Shown here piece after piece: positions 32,301 to 44,490 of a DNA stretch of 64,000 nucleotides. The stretch's first letter is position 1. Each line of letters starts with the position of its first letter. The notes beneath the pieces were generated by a model. The model did no database searches. It had not been told where the DNA came from and saw only the letters and a program-made list of their open reading frames with translations. A program made the translations under genes and the position numbers. The stretch is from the NCBI GenBank assembly GCA_947462335.1, contig OX381708.1, positions 558,001 through 622,000 of the forward strand, in the 5' to 3' direction. Source of the stretch: Harmothoe impar (taxonomy: Eukaryota > Annelida > Polychaeta > Phyllodocida > Polynoidae).

Positions 32301-32461
32301 AGAATTTTTGCTGCCTACACGGCGAGCTCACAGACGACAATGAACAGTATACATGGTTGAACAGTGCACCCGGTGGTGTGTGACCCGCCACCTGGTGGAT
32401 ACCTGAGGTACTAGTGTGGTGAATATATACCAATACCCCGATGCATGATATTGGTCACATA
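32301..32461 (-). repeat. A1 split repeat, 5' end of the retroelement
   Basis: 161 bp identical to 27378-27538. It begins just upstream of the gag-like start codon (32281-32283), so it would carry the promoter and 5' UTR. Beyond 32461 the sequence is unrelated to the element. Confidence 0.92.
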
Positions 32462-32728
32462 CCTGTAGATGGCAGGGTAATAGCAGCTTACTAGGGCCAC
32501 TGTACGATAGAAACCTATAGGGTTCCTAGTTGTTAGACCATGTTTGGGAGTTAGAAGTTCAATCAGGTAACACCAGGTGGACGCCCAGCACTGACTGATG
32601 CCCCGACCAGTGACAACCTCTTCTTCTCTACCCTGACTAAAAACAAGGCGCTACGGTAACACCTGGATGCTATTTCATTCCCTGGAGAGTTTATTGACCC
32701 AGGCCACATCTGTGCCCTCAGGGTCTTA

Positions 32729-32992
32729 GGGAGTGTTCATTTATTAGTAACAGGGGGACAGGTGTGTTGGGGGGGGGGGGCGTAAAAATTTGCTACCCCT
32801 CCTGAGGGGGGGGGGGGGTAAAAAGTTTAGCCCCTTTTTAGCATGCGTGTTATTATAGTTCAAAGGGGGTTCGGCATGGGGGGTGCGAAACGTTCCATGC
32901 GCTCTTGAGGGGGGGGGGGGCATAAAAAATGGTCCTGCCTGCGCGCGAAATCTCACCACCCCCCTGCAATTAATATTAAAATTAACACTCCC
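32729..32992. mobile_element. MITE, GGGAGTG family
   Basis: The left end GGGAGTGTTCATTTATTAGT and right end AAAATTAACACTCCC are inverted, with TTA on each side (32726-32728 and 32993-32995). The interior has three poly-G tracts, each followed by TAAAAA-type sequence. Same family as 9704-9851 and 34083-34408. Confidence 0.78.
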
Positions 32993-33756
32993 TTATATGA
33001 CGGTTGTGCAGAGAATTTAAAGGCGCACTGAACCCACGACGTCATTTGCGTACAAAACTTGGCAGGGCTAGGTCCTCAACTCAGTGCGCCTTTAAATCGT
33101 TCTGTAAATAATGGTGACAAATCAAACTGAAACATGTCATGCAGCACTTTGAAAAAATATGTGCCTCAAAATATCTGTCCCATAAAGTTATTCTTTTTGA
33201 GTGTTTCCTCTTGTAATTTGTTTAGAGAGCAAATTACAGATATTGGGTATATTGGATGTTGACATGTCCAGGCCAGACACACTTATAGTACAGGGTGCAG
33301 CAGCTTAATCCACTAGACAGAGTGTCAGTGGCCACCTGGTGGTTGGGTGCAGAACTAATGATGGAGGTCCTTAATACCACATCCAACCCCTTGAAACATC
33401 TGAAATACTTTAGGGGGGGGGAGACAAAAAATGTTGGTGCCTCTGCGCGAAATCTCACCCCTCCCCCCAACCTCCCTGTAATTAAGAAATGAACACTCCC
33501 TTACTCTCAGCCAGCCAAGATGCACGTGGGGACGAACTTGCCAAGCAACTAGACGCCACCCATTTCATGTGTAATCTTAAAAAGCCTGCCTTTTCCGGTA
33601 ATCTTAATCAGTTTCTTGGCCTATCCTCTAGATGCCACTATTGTAAGTTTGTAACATTGCTGTATATATCGGGGGCTCTGCCCCCGCACCCACTTTCCTT
33701 TTTTGAAACTCGAACACAACTATAACCGAACCGATTTACCTCCAGGATGGGATTAT

Positions 33757-33874
33757 TGAGGCCACTCCAAATAATATCCTTGTTTCTCATCACCAAGCCA
33801 TGACAAGTCTTCAAAACACGGTTTTGGTGTGCGCACAGTGATGAGAAACAAGGATATTATTTGGAGTGGCCTAA
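33757..33874. mobile_element. Short palindromic element (MITE-like)
   Basis: GGCCACTCCAAATAATATCC continuing through TTGTTTCTCATCAC is repeated in inverse at 33840-33873. The arms are about 34 bp with a loop of about 50 bp. The end sequence GGCCACTCCA recurs near 34425. Confidence 0.75.
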
Positions 33875-34082
33875 GACTAAAGGAAAGGACATACAGTGGC
33901 ACCATCTAGAGAAGAGGGGGGAATCATTAAGATTACCAGGAAAATGGGTTTTTAAAGACCATATCCGGAGGTTTTTAATTGGCAATTTCACTATTGTAAT
34001 CAGGTACCTAGGTATGTTAACTGACTTCCTATTTAAAGGTAACTCCTTTAGAGCTATATTTATTTATCTATTACTTGGTTTA

Positions 34083-34408
34083 GGGAGTGATCATTTTTTA
34101 ACAACAGGGGGGGGGGTGGTTTTCCGCGCAGAGCGCGCGAAAATTTTTTCACCCCCCCCGGTCAACGGGTCGAAATCTTTTACCCCCCCCCCCCCTAAGG
34201 GTCGGAAATCGGCGCGCGCGCGGGCCCTTTGAAGCATAGTAACGCGCGGGCTTTTTGGCCCAAATCAGGTTAAATTTTTTTGACCCCCCCCCCCCCAAGA
34301 GGGGTCCAAATTTTTTACACCCCCCCCGGTCAAGGGGTCCAAATTTTTTTGCCCCCCCCCCCAAAACCAACCCCCCCCCCCCCCTGTTGATAAAAAATGA
34401 TCACTCCC
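34083..34408. mobile_element. MITE, GGGAGTG family, with poly-C blocks
   Basis: Ends GGGAGTGATCATTTTTTAAC and its inverse near 34388-34408, flanked by TTA at 34080-34082 and 34409-34411. The interior alternates CCCCCCCC runs with GGTCAAGGGGTCCAAATTTT-like segments. Confidence 0.82.
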
Positions 34409-34859
34409 TTAGTTGGGGGCCACTCCATGAGACCTATGATCCGAAATATCAGTGATTGTGCTGTCCCCAGTGAGAAGCACATGAACTACAGCCCCAATAC
34501 CCAATGTGATTTCATATTGGGTGACAACCAACCCAATGGGGAGGCCACCCCCTATATTTTCTATAGAAACTACATGCATGTGTGAATATCACTTCAAACT
34601 TGGTATTCTTATTACAAGAGGTAAATCAACAAACTAGCACTAATTTGATGAGAAGCTCCTCTCAATCCTTATCTATATAGGGCCCCAGAATGTACCCTTT
34701 CTCTTGGAATCATGGTCACACATGCTAGTCAAAACTGAGGGAGTGGCCCCCTGGGCCCCTGCAGTGGTCAGTCTGCCTGAAGGACTTACCTCCCACTGGG
34801 TGGGTCAGAACGGCAGTGCTATTAGTCTGGGACCGAGATCGTCCAGCGTGAGGTGTGGG

Positions 34860-37800
34860 TGTGTGTGTGTGTGGATAGGGCCGGGGTCCACATAGCTGAG
34901 TTGAGCAGGGGGGGGGGGGGGGTTATTACAAAGTGCTTTGGGTCAGCAATAAAATTCGTTATAAACAAATTTCTTTGTATCCAAATAAAGCATTTTAGAG
35001 ATTGTGAAACTGTTAGAAAATGTGTCCGTAACCCTTATTACAGTAAATAAACTGCACAGACATAGCTTTATCACATGTATCATTAAATTCCTTCTGATTC
35101 TGTATATAAAGTCAAATACAGATCCTAGAAATTAAAATATACAGCAGTCCAACACTATAGCACTCCAATGCACTATATGGATATATATCTAAAACTGGAC
35201 ATCGACATCCATGTAACAGGATCCTTCTAACAGAAAGCTCCCCCTATATACCAATGGTTACTCTCTAAAACACAGGTAAATGCACCTTTATCCCCACCAG
35301 TAAATTTCATGCAATTGATAAAAAATAAATTAATGTGCCCCCCTCTCCATAAAGCAAATGGTCACTCCCTAACATTCTACAGGGACACTATTACCCCCGG
35401 ACTATAACTGATTCACATTGATGAAGAGAAATATCCAGTGACCCCCCCCCCCCCATATTCAAAACGGTCACAAGTGACTGCATGATTATCTCAATTGGTA
35501 ACATTAATGAGATTGATTCAAAAAAAAATAGGAGAAATTAATGATTAATGTCCCCCCCCCCCCCATACACCAAATGGTCACTCCCTAAAATGTGGCTGGG
35601 CCCAAAATGGACACTATTAACCCTCAGACTATAACTGTTACATATTGATAAGGGAAAGTTTAATTGCCCCCCCCCCCCTACAAAAGTGATCACTCCCGAA
35701 AAACACAGGTTACTGCACTGCTATTATCCCAACTTGTAACATTAATGAGATCGATAAAAAATGAATTTATGTCCCCCCCCCCCATACTCAAAATGGTCAC
35801 TCCCTAAAATGCGGGTGGGCCCAATATGGACACCATTAACCCTAAACTATAACTGTAACCTGGTGATAATGGGAAAATTTAATTGACCCCCTCCCCTCCC
35901 CCCCCCCCCCACATACAAAAGGGTCACCCCCTTCTCTTCGTTACGTGTCCAATATAGACCATTACATGGATCCCTACCTGTAGACAGACCCCTGTACAAC
36001 CGTGATGTGTATCAAGTAACGTGATGTGTAGTACTACACATCACAGCTGACTATGAGAACGTGATCTGTATCAAAACAACGTGATCTGTATCAAAACAAT
36101 GTGATCTGTATCAAAACAACATAATCTGTATCAAAATAACGTGATCTGTATCAACGTGATCTGTATCAAGGTATTTCATAAATCCCCTGACCTTATCTGT
36201 ATCAAAATATGTTCTCTTTATAGAAGGGAGGTTATAAACAGGGGCAGCGGAAAACTTTGGAATTTGACCTTTATAACAGTGCATTCTGAGGGGTTTGAAC
36301 CATATTATATGACTGGTAAATTTTACATCTAAAATTCAGTTCATTACCTTTGACTTATCCTAACCCCCGTCTGTCCTTAAAATCTCATCTTAAAGAGACT
36401 CACTACTTGTCGCAGGATTACTGATGTTCTATATCGACTTTTGCATATAACTCAGGATTATGTTAGTTTGATTTATTACCTACTAGTAATAGAAAATCAA
36501 AAGAGATTGCCATGTCACGGTACTAACTTTCATGATACAGCCATTTGAGCGAAGGAGTATCTTAACTATAGAAATGAATAGGAAAACAGCATTTTCACAT
36601 TATCTGTCATGAATAATCCCCTTCTTCTAATGATATTGCAACCAAACCTTGGTAATGTATAGTGGACATCTATAGAAACATTTTAGGACCAACAAAACAG
36701 GGGGTCACGGATAAAATGAGAGAGGCATGAATTTTGGAAAAAAAAATCTTTTGTCTTAACTATAGGATCCTATGGGTGTCCTAGCAGTGAATATATGTGA
36801 ACCATGGAGGTATACTGTCAAAGTAGCAAATACAAATAGTTGATTTAGGGAAAGCGGTCTATGTAGGAATATGAATACAAGTTAATGAATACTCTTCATG
36901 AGTTTCGATTTTTGCCGCCAGGTGGCTTCTGTGTAGGAACCAGCAATTCCCTTTAAACAAATTCAAAGGGGGGGGGTGGGGGTGGATGATGCCACCCCCC
37001 TTGGTTCTGCCCCTGGTCTCCTCCTCTCTATCCTGCATCTCTGCTGATCCCCACTGTACCCAGAGATTTGATACATATCACGTTTATTGATACGCATCAC
37101 GTTTATTGATACACATCACGGTTGGAGGTCCCTAAATTCAAGTTACTACACATCACGTTAATTACTACACATCACGGTTAGATGGTTACTATACATCACG
37201 TTTTTTTTATACACATCACATTTGCATGGTCAGCCGTGAAGTGTAGTTGATACACATCACGTTGTTGATACACATCACGGTTGTACAACCCCTCGTACCT
37301 ACGCCAGGACTGCTTGCTCAATGGGCCGTAATGTATGGGCCTGGTGCAGGGTGAAGAGGGTGGGAGGGGGTGACCATCAAGAGTGCATAAACACTTTGAT
37401 TGGATGACAATGCAGTTTTTATAATACAACCCTAAATTTGTGCAACGAAAATCATCAAGAAATAGTATATATTTTTTCCAAATAACAGCTTTTCTAGAAT
37501 GGCTAGATACTCAGAAATCCTACTGCGAATAAAAAAAAGTCAAATTCTAATTATGAATACCCGAAAAGTGACAAATGCTGGCGTTCACGGTTTATGTAGG
37601 AAATGTACTAAAAACACCAAAAAAGAGCCACAAAACCCTATTTTTCTCAAAAACTGTTCAGTAGGAATTTTTCTAACTGAGGTTCCAGTGTTTTCTATTC
37701 TCATATTGAACATTGGCATAGAGAATATAATGGCACCTAGTCAGGATTTTGAGTTAGAAGCAATCTGTGAGGCCAAAAACAGCCAAAATGAGCCACTGGT

Positions 37801-38565
37801 CTGAAGTATAAAACTGGGCATCGATCACTATAGAGCTATAAAGAGCCAGAGAATCGATGTCCAGTAATAACTAATAAGAGAAACTAAGAGAAATGCGCAC
37901 AGGTGGGTGGAGTAATTTGGTATAGTAGTAAAGACAATATGGACAGGCGGGATAACAAGCTTTGGATGGTGGCTGGTGTGTTGGGGGGGGGGGGGGGGAG
38001 GGGGCTACCTGGGGCTCTAGGTAAGGGAAAACGCAAAGGGACACCTGTGCCCCCCCCCCCATCCAACCTCCTACCCCACTTGGGTAAGTGACAGGAGTCG
38101 CTCACCTAAATGAGGAGGGAGGGGGGTGTCAGGCCCTGTCATTGTGCCTCTGTACCCGGCCCTATATTGAGGGGAGGGGGGGGGGCTTTCAAAAGAAGAA
38201 GTCCTCTGCCCCTATACCCGACCCCACAGCCTCTGTTCCCGGCCCTAGTGCCTCTGTACCCACCCTAGGTGAGTTGATATCAAATGCAGAAGTTCTCTGC
38301 CTCTATACCCGGCTCTAGAAGGTGAAGGATATCAAAGAAAAAAAGTTCCCTACCAATTGCAAAATCATTATATATACAATTAAAAGTTCGTTATAAACGA
38401 ATTTATTATGTAAGCAATTCGTTATAACGAGATTTTCTTATTTTAGAAAAGTATGGGACAGAATTCGGGCAGAGCAATTTGTTTGTTATAACCAACAATT
38501 CGTTATAACCGAATTCTTTGTAGCGGAATTTTACTATGCTACGTGGACCCTGGCCTATAAAATGA
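34860..38565. mobile_element. Foldback element of about 3.7 kb with internal arrays
   Basis: Long imperfect inverted match between the left and right parts: CCGGGGTCCACATAG (34880) with its complement near 38540-38555; TTCGTTATAAACAAATTTC (34957) with the Cys-free TTCGTTATAA repeats near 38390-38515; CTGGACATCGAC (35196) with CGATGTCCAG near 37855; CCGTGATGTGTATCAA (36000) with its inverse near 37260-37285. Tandem units with poly-C and 'ggtcactccctaaaat' fill 35330-35940; ACGTGATCTGTATCAAAACA units fill about 36058-36170. Boundaries are approximate and no transposase is seen. Confidence 0.65.
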
Positions 38566-39874
38566 CCACCACATGAGCCCCAGACGACAGCTCTAGATGA
38601 AAGGGGGTGATTGTCTGAGTGTGCACTCCACCTGGCTGATTCAGCTATATGTATGGGCTGCATGAATAGTTCACTGCAATATATAAGGTTTGCTGTTTTA
38701 TATTTGGGTGCAATCTACAACTCTAGCCTCTGCTATAGGAGCACTGGCACTACAGTACCCCCCCCCCCCCTGCCCCGCATACACACACACCTCACACATG
38801 CACCTCCGTCCTTAGCAACGGCCTCACAGATGACCATACACAGAAGTGCCCTCTTGTGTAAAGTGGGGAAAGTACGCATTGACCAATTCAATATTTGGAG
38901 AGATTCACAACTTTTGCTACAAGTACCACTGTATCAACATATTAATGCAATGTCTATTAAAGGGTTGTTTAAAACATTATATTTGCAGTGGTATATTCTG
39001 GTGTTCTCATATTATTCAAAACCTCCGGATGTGGTCTTTAAGATAACAGGTAAAACGGGTAGCACCTACTTTAGTAGTCATTTGCCAAATTTGTCCCTTG
39101 TTGCAGCCAACATAGATTGGGCCAACCGTAGCTTATGTTATATGACGTCAGATGCTGACGTAAAAGTGGGCCAATACATTTTTGGCCAAAATGCACCAAA
39201 GCTCAGATCTGTAACATCTCAGATTCTCTATGAATCATTGATTGGGGGTTGAACCCAGTTTTTGCAGAAAGGATTTGTGAAAATCTATAGGCTTGAAATA
39301 CTGTAACTGTATTCTGGTGCATTTTTGCACAAAGATATACCAAAGCTCAACTCTGCATCATCCTCTGGTTGGGGATGGATTTCTGCAGGTGGGTTTAGGA
39401 AATACTTTTGGTGTGGCTAAGGGCGACAGCACAGCAGTGTCATGGCATGTTCAAGTCCTCTAAATATAAATAAAATTAATTGTTGACATTTTTTACATTG
39501 TTGAACCTTTTAGGTTTCTTCCGTTGTTGCGTATTTTGGCTTCCTTTCCTTTGAACAAAATTTTAGCTATTAGAATTGTAAGATGATATTCTCGAGACTA
39601 TTTCTTCTATTCGACTAATGTCATTTTACGGTCTAGAGCTACCGTGGAACCTCAGCTATAAGCCAAATGCAAGTTTTGGTTTATAATTAAAATGCTTAAA
39701 TTTATTTTCACTTAATATTCCTATATATTTAAATATTAAAACTTAATCTGAGGAGCGAAAATTCGGCTTATAACGGAGGTTTTATGGTATAGACATGCCT
39801 GATATTTCTTCGTTATGAAGTCATATATTTATTAAAGAAAGACAGAAAACATGGATTTGGTTCATCCCCTTTTC

Positions 39875-39880
39875 TTTATT
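39875..39880 (-). terminator. RPL36A: Poly(A) signal of the eL42 gene
   Basis: AATAAA on the minus strand, 20 nt after the stop codon. A short 3' UTR is typical of ribosomal protein genes. Confidence 0.8.
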
Positions 39881-39899
39881 TGACTGTACAAGATGGCAT

Positions 39900-39920
39900 C
39901 TAGAACTGGATCATTTGACC
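39900..39920 (-). CDS. RPL36A: eL42 coding exon 5 (GQMIQF and stop)
   Basis: A 21-nt terminal coding exon after acceptor CTCTCTTTTCAG. It encodes the conserved last six residues and TAG. Confidence 0.93.
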   Translation of the reverse strand, partial: GQMIQF

Positions 39921-42900
39921 CTGAAAAGAGAGAAAAACACAAGCATTAGAACGAGTTCGGTAACAGTTCATTCAACAGTAAAGTACTTGGTTTTTTAAAA
40001 GGTTTAAAATGAAGGACGGGTTACAGCTAGTTTTGTATTGACTGGCAGGATGTGCATGTCACTGATAACTGACCCCCTTAAGGGCCGCTTGGTGCATTAG
40101 CAGTATTGTCGTCATGATGTATAGGGGGTGGCTAAGTCTTGTCAAGTGATTGCCAAATTACGGGCCCTTACGGGCTCCCCCTATCATCGCCCGCAGGCCT
40201 GAAGGATGGACGAAAATTCTTGCCCCCCTATATATAAAATTTCAGATCTGGGACCCCTTTAGGCCAACTTATCGTGAGACTTGGCTTCCCTATTGGAGCA
40301 CTATGCGGAGCTTAGACGGTTAATTTATCAAAGAACACGTGGCTGCCATAGACTGACAACCAACACTTTGGTATTGAAGTAGTTAACTCGTTAACCCTGC
40401 ATCCCTCATGCCGACCCTTCAGGAGTGTATCAACCCTATAGGGTCGTCATGATGCACGACTGCAGCACTGTTGGATAACCTGTCAGAGCCGCAGTCATGC
40501 ACCACACAACGCGCCAATGAGGGAGAACGGGCTAATGCCAACTTAAGTCAATTATCAGTTTTGTGGCCACTTTTTGGGAAGAAGGGTGCCGGAGGGCGTC
40601 TTATCTTATTTCACTTTTTCTGGAGGTGCGTTGGGGCCCTTTTCCGCCCTTCTTATTGATTGTTAGCACATGGGAATAAGGCTAAAAACAGCGTTTAAAT
40701 TGCGTTTCTACCTGAATCAATAGCAAGACATCGTTAATATTGCAATGGTATTGCTGATCTCTCCTCCATGCGGCATTTTTGGTAAAAAGGACCATTGTGG
40801 CAGTTTTTAAAGGATGCACACGGTGTCCGCAAAGCTGATAATGGAATTAAAGTGGCCTAAGCTGTGTTGTGATGTGGTTAGTTACCTTCTTCTTCTTGTC
40901 TCCTCCCAGCTCGAAGTGCTTGCAGCGCTTGATGGACAGCTGCTTCTTGAACTTGCAGGACGAGCACTCCATCTTCAGGACGATCTTCTTGGTCGTCTTA
41001 GCCTGTACGATAAGGGGGACAGCGTTAGGTCAAGTCTACACATGTTCAGCCACTCTTAACATAAGTAACTCATCTTACAGAACAACAAGACTTTAGCACA
41101 ACGAGGACAACGTTAGCTTTCATTTCAACAAGTTTACAACGCTAAAACCCATCAATTATTACAAAAGTTCCAGCGAAAAAGTGCGTCCTTTTCTTTAAAT
41201 ACAAAAGTAGGATAAGTGGCACCTTTGATATTTCTGGGCTTGTCAGCCATATATTAGTTGATAGTACCACCTGCAGCGAAGCAGGTGGTACTATTAAATT
41301 GTGAATATTTGGTGCTTTGGGAAAGTGCCGTGAGAAGGAAGTTCCAATAACAACATGGCGCTGGGCGAGAACGTTAACAACCGACCAGCACCCAACAAAA
41401 TCGCCTCGGGTGAACTGCATCAAGGGAGCCGTATAGTTATTAATGTGGTCCTAACCAAGCGGGCCACAGCACTTTATCATGAATACATTGGGTTAAGTCA
41501 AAATAAGCAGTTAACCCTTTAAGGGCTGGATGAGTGCGTTAATTCATGATGCACGAATGCAGCCTAGTAAGTCTACACTTGGCTGGATTCATCATCAGGG
41601 TTCCCACAAAAATTTCAGATCGAATTTCTTGACAAAAATCTCAATTTTCCATTACATTTATAACATTCTTGTGGGAATTGGCCCTTGAGAAAAAAAAATT
41701 GTAATATGGTAGGCTACATTCTGACAGATTTTTAATTCCATAATTTTCATTTCCATGCGATTCCATGACACAGCAATCTTTTACAAATTTTCATGACTTT
41801 CCAGACAACTTTCAAATTCCATGACACGTGGGAACCCTGACAATATATTGCTTTAGCACAACGCAGGCCTAAGCTGAAATCATGACTTTTTTTTTTAGTG
41901 TAGTCTCTTGTGTGACGTACCTTCTTGTGGAAGATGGGTTTGGTCTGACCGCCGAATCCGCTCTGTTTACGATCGTAACGCCTCTTTCCTGTAAAGTAAC
42001 GGTTTACATTATTCATGGTCAACAACAGGCAGATGTGGGTGAAAGTTTCAACCTTACATGTTTATTTTAGGTCAACCAAAAACTGCCCCTTTCATATAGG
42101 CCGAAAATGTTCTCTTAATTTAGATTCTGCTTACAGGGGAGGCCGGATTTGACAAACATAGGTGAGGTTTAAGTGTAATACTGTACAGTCCTCTGTTGGC
42201 TTAATTCTCAGACATCTAGTCTGCACTGAGCCCAAAGCTCATTTCTTCTTTTTGAGGTGGGTATATGGGGGCTAGATTTAACGTCTAGTAACAGTTCTCT
42301 GGTCATCTAACATCTTCAGATCGATCAGAGTGTGTAACAGAACTGTCAGGTCACCAAGATGACGGTACAGAGGTGTAAGTCGTCATCACATCAACCACCG
42401 TCAAGCCGGCATCTTTTACGTACACAGCATTCTAATTCTCACAGCATCCTTGGCTTCTGGAGGGTGAACCATTCAGGGCACAGCAATTTTTGTTCGAATT
42501 TGGAAAAAAAATACAACTTCTAGTGTATTTAAATACCCGGATTTTGGGGTATGGTAGTAATATGAATATACTAGATTAACATTTGCTGTACATATTTTCA
42601 AAATATGTACAGCGCGAAATTAACTAAGTTTACAGTTAGCTGTATCACGTGAACTCTTAGAGAAATTTTCAATGTAATCCACTAAAACCATGCGCATTAC
42701 CACAACAGTACATAACTATGAGAGGCAAATAACCCTATATCGTCCTCCTGAAGGGCGAATGGCACAGAAGTAGGACAAAGCAGAGCGAATGTCTATAGGC
42801 CCTCTTGTGGTTGCAGTTCTTGCAGAAACTCACTATCTCTCACACCTTCTTGCACGAGGATCCCACATGTTTTCTCTTTGGGAAGTCTATTTCTATCTCG

Positions 42901-44490
42901 ATTTTCTATCTCGATTTTCTCACTAGTTATTCTACACATTTGAGAGAAATGGAGAGTATTTATGAGTGTAAATGACAGTGTCCCTTTGAAAAATGTAAAA
43001 TAGCTGAGAAAATCCAATTTGAAATAGACTTCACAAAGAGAAAATCCTTTGGATCCTCGTACAATCTACCCTGGAATGGGCTGAAGCATGGCGTGAAATG
43101 GCAATCATAAGGGGGCGAAGACTGTAAAACATTGCGTACAGGCCGCGGCTAGTACACAAGTCAGGTCGCCCGCACGGCTTGTAGGATCGGTATGAGGACA
43201 AGGAACGGCTTTCATATACACAAGTTTTAAATTGAATTTGTATATTGCAGGAATTAAGTCGCCATAACAAGAACTTCTGTGGCTTTTAGGGATTTTTAGA
43301 GTTAGGGGGTGTGGCTATTTCGTGAGTTGGGCTTACACGCGAGTTATCAAGTAATTGTGTAAATGCTGACCCTGTGCGTAGATGGAGTCGCGGCCCTTCT
43401 TGTACTGCGTCACCTTGTGCAGCGTGTGACGGCGGCACTTGGTGCCCTTACAGTACGTCTTGCGGGATTTGGGGATGTTCACCTGAAACACAAACAAACA
43501 AAGTCTTGACATCTCTACTAATATATGGTAATCTCACTTTAACATTAATAATGTAAATCTTACTGAATAACTGATAAAATGCATTAACAAAAACATGCCA
43601 TTATTTAGTCTACAAGAACATGGTGTAGTTTATCACCAGATTTAAAAAGTAAACAAATCTCAAAGACATTGTGCAATACACAAGCTTATTTCACAATCAC
43701 TAAATTGAAAAAATTCAAAATTACTTTGTCATCTCCTGGATTTCTAAAACTATCTAATAGTAGCAATACATGTACCTATGATAGTCACGGTCCAAATAGA
43801 TAAATATCTGCTCTAGAGTCTAGTGAGACTGGTTATGATATCAATAATTCCTGGATGATCTCAGACTCAGTTTGGAAGCCCCCCCCCCCCCCCCCTCAAT
43901 TTAGTGGTCTGGATACTGGCAGTAGCATCGCCTCGTTGTAAATTTACCCTGTAGGTTAGACATGAACAACAAACAGGTTGTCAGTGGCATAATGGCCATT
44001 TTAACCAACTTTTGCCCAAACTGTTCAGTCAGCTTCCAGACCAGTGAGGTTGTGACAGCAGCAGTACGACTGACAGTCCCTTGCAGGTGTGTATTCGATT
44101 TGTAAACACACCAGTTACTTCCACATTGTCAGTGCATAAATAAAGACAACTTCATTAAAATGTACATAAATACACGGTTTATGCACTGTAGAACTCTAAT
44201 GTGAGAAACATCTGATTTAACTTTGGGAGCAGCAATGTTTTTTAAAAAAAGTTGCCAACCCGGCCCTCCTGCACCGCTCGCCGGGCTTATGTTGACATCT
44301 TAGCTGAACTGTCATGCCGGAATTGTCAAACTTGTTATTAAATGAATAAAAATCAGAATCGACAAAATAACACATCCATAGTGAAGTTGGATCTTTTGTC
44401 ATGTATTTTGCCGATGAGAATTGGTGTTTTAAACATAATTAACGACTGATGGAGGCCGATTTTAAAAATGCTATTTCTAAAACTCACCAT
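39900..44490 (-). CDS. RPL36A: 60S ribosomal protein eL42 (RPL36A) gene, five coding exons
   Basis: Component of the large ribosomal subunit near the tRNA E-site. Coding exons on the minus strand: 44488-44490 (ATG only), 43371-43482, 41921-41988, 40886-41002 and 39900-39920. All introns are GT-AG and they join in frame to exactly 106 codons, the normal family length. Zinc cysteines are Cys12 and Cys17 (CKGTKC) and Cys74 and Cys77 (CSSC). The E-site GGQ loop is at 51-53 with Pro56 behind it, the cycloheximide-sensitive state known from yeast. The C-terminus [21 protein letters not shown] is split here as [15 protein letters not shown] and GQMIQF. The CKGTKC and CSSC spacing is closer to yeast and many invertebrates than to human. 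Introns hold MITEs. Confidence 0.97.
40548..40865. mobile_element. MITE, CAGCTTTGCGGACAC family (diverged copy)
   Basis: Left AATTATCAGTTTTGTGGCCAC and right GTGTCCGCAAAGCTGATAAT, with AAGTGGCC beyond the right end, are inverted ends. The interior GGGAGGGCGC-like sequence matches the better-kept copy at 48378-48552. It lies in the last intron of the eL42 gene. Confidence 0.65.
40886..41002 (-). CDS. RPL36A: eL42 coding exon 4
   Basis: Encodes [20 protein letters not shown], then [19 protein letters not shown]: 39 codons, phase 0 at both ends. Carries the second zinc-ligand pair CSSC. Confidence 0.97.
41262..41291. repeat. Perfect 12-bp stem hairpin in eL42 intron
   Basis: AGTACCACCTGC, a 6-base loop, and GCAGGTGGTACT. 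I see no further function. Confidence 0.7.
41596..41839. mobile_element. MITE with hAT-like ends
   Basis: Ends CAGGGTTCCCAC and GTGGGAACCCTG are inverted. Inside, ATTCCATGACTTT-type and TTCTTGACAAAA-type sequence is loosely mirrored. CAGGG ends fit hAT non-autonomous elements, but I see no matching 8-bp target duplication. Confidence 0.7.
41921..41988 (-). CDS. RPL36A: eL42 coding exon 3
   Basis: Encodes [20 protein letters not shown], then KK. It contains the GGQ loop and Pro56. Acceptor GTTACTTTACAG, donor AAG|gtacgt. Confidence 0.97.
43371..43482 (-). CDS. RPL36A: eL42 coding exon 2
   Basis: Encodes [20 protein letters not shown], then [17 protein letters not shown]. It carries the first zinc-ligand pair. 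Acceptor GTTTGTGTTTCAG, donor CAGG|gtcagc (phase 1). Confidence 0.97.
44488..44490 (-). CDS. RPL36A: eL42 coding exon 1, consisting of the start codon
   Basis: The ATG sits at the end of the first exon, directly followed by donor gtgagt. The 5' UTR runs from the pyrimidine tract at about 44519. Exon 1 ending in or just after the ATG is common in animal ribosomal protein genes. Confidence 0.9.

Larger units (their letters stand above)
27279..32461 (-). mobile_element. Complete Ngaro/DIRS-like tyrosine-recombinase retrotransposon
   Basis: Elements of this order copy by reverse transcription and are thought to integrate as circles with a tyrosine recombinase instead of a DDE integrase. Read on the minus strand the order is A1 (32461-32301), gag-like ORF, RT-RNase H ORF, recombinase ORF, B1 (27612-27536), A2 (27538-27378), B2 (27355-27279): the split direct repeats typical of Ngaro/PAT types. 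The 161-bp A copies and the 77-bp B copies look identical to each other, and all three ORFs are uninterrupted, so the insertion is recent and may be active. No target-site duplication is evident, as expected for recombinase-mediated insertion. Confidence 0.93.

Noticed and set aside
37499..37804. 101-codon ORF on plus strand
   Set aside because: AT-rich, inside the third foldback element, no similarity I recognise.
38611..39252. 213-codon ORF on plus strand
   Set aside because: No recognisable domain, contains simple-repeat-derived PPPPLPRIHTHL, starts at the foldback edge, no splice or promoter support.
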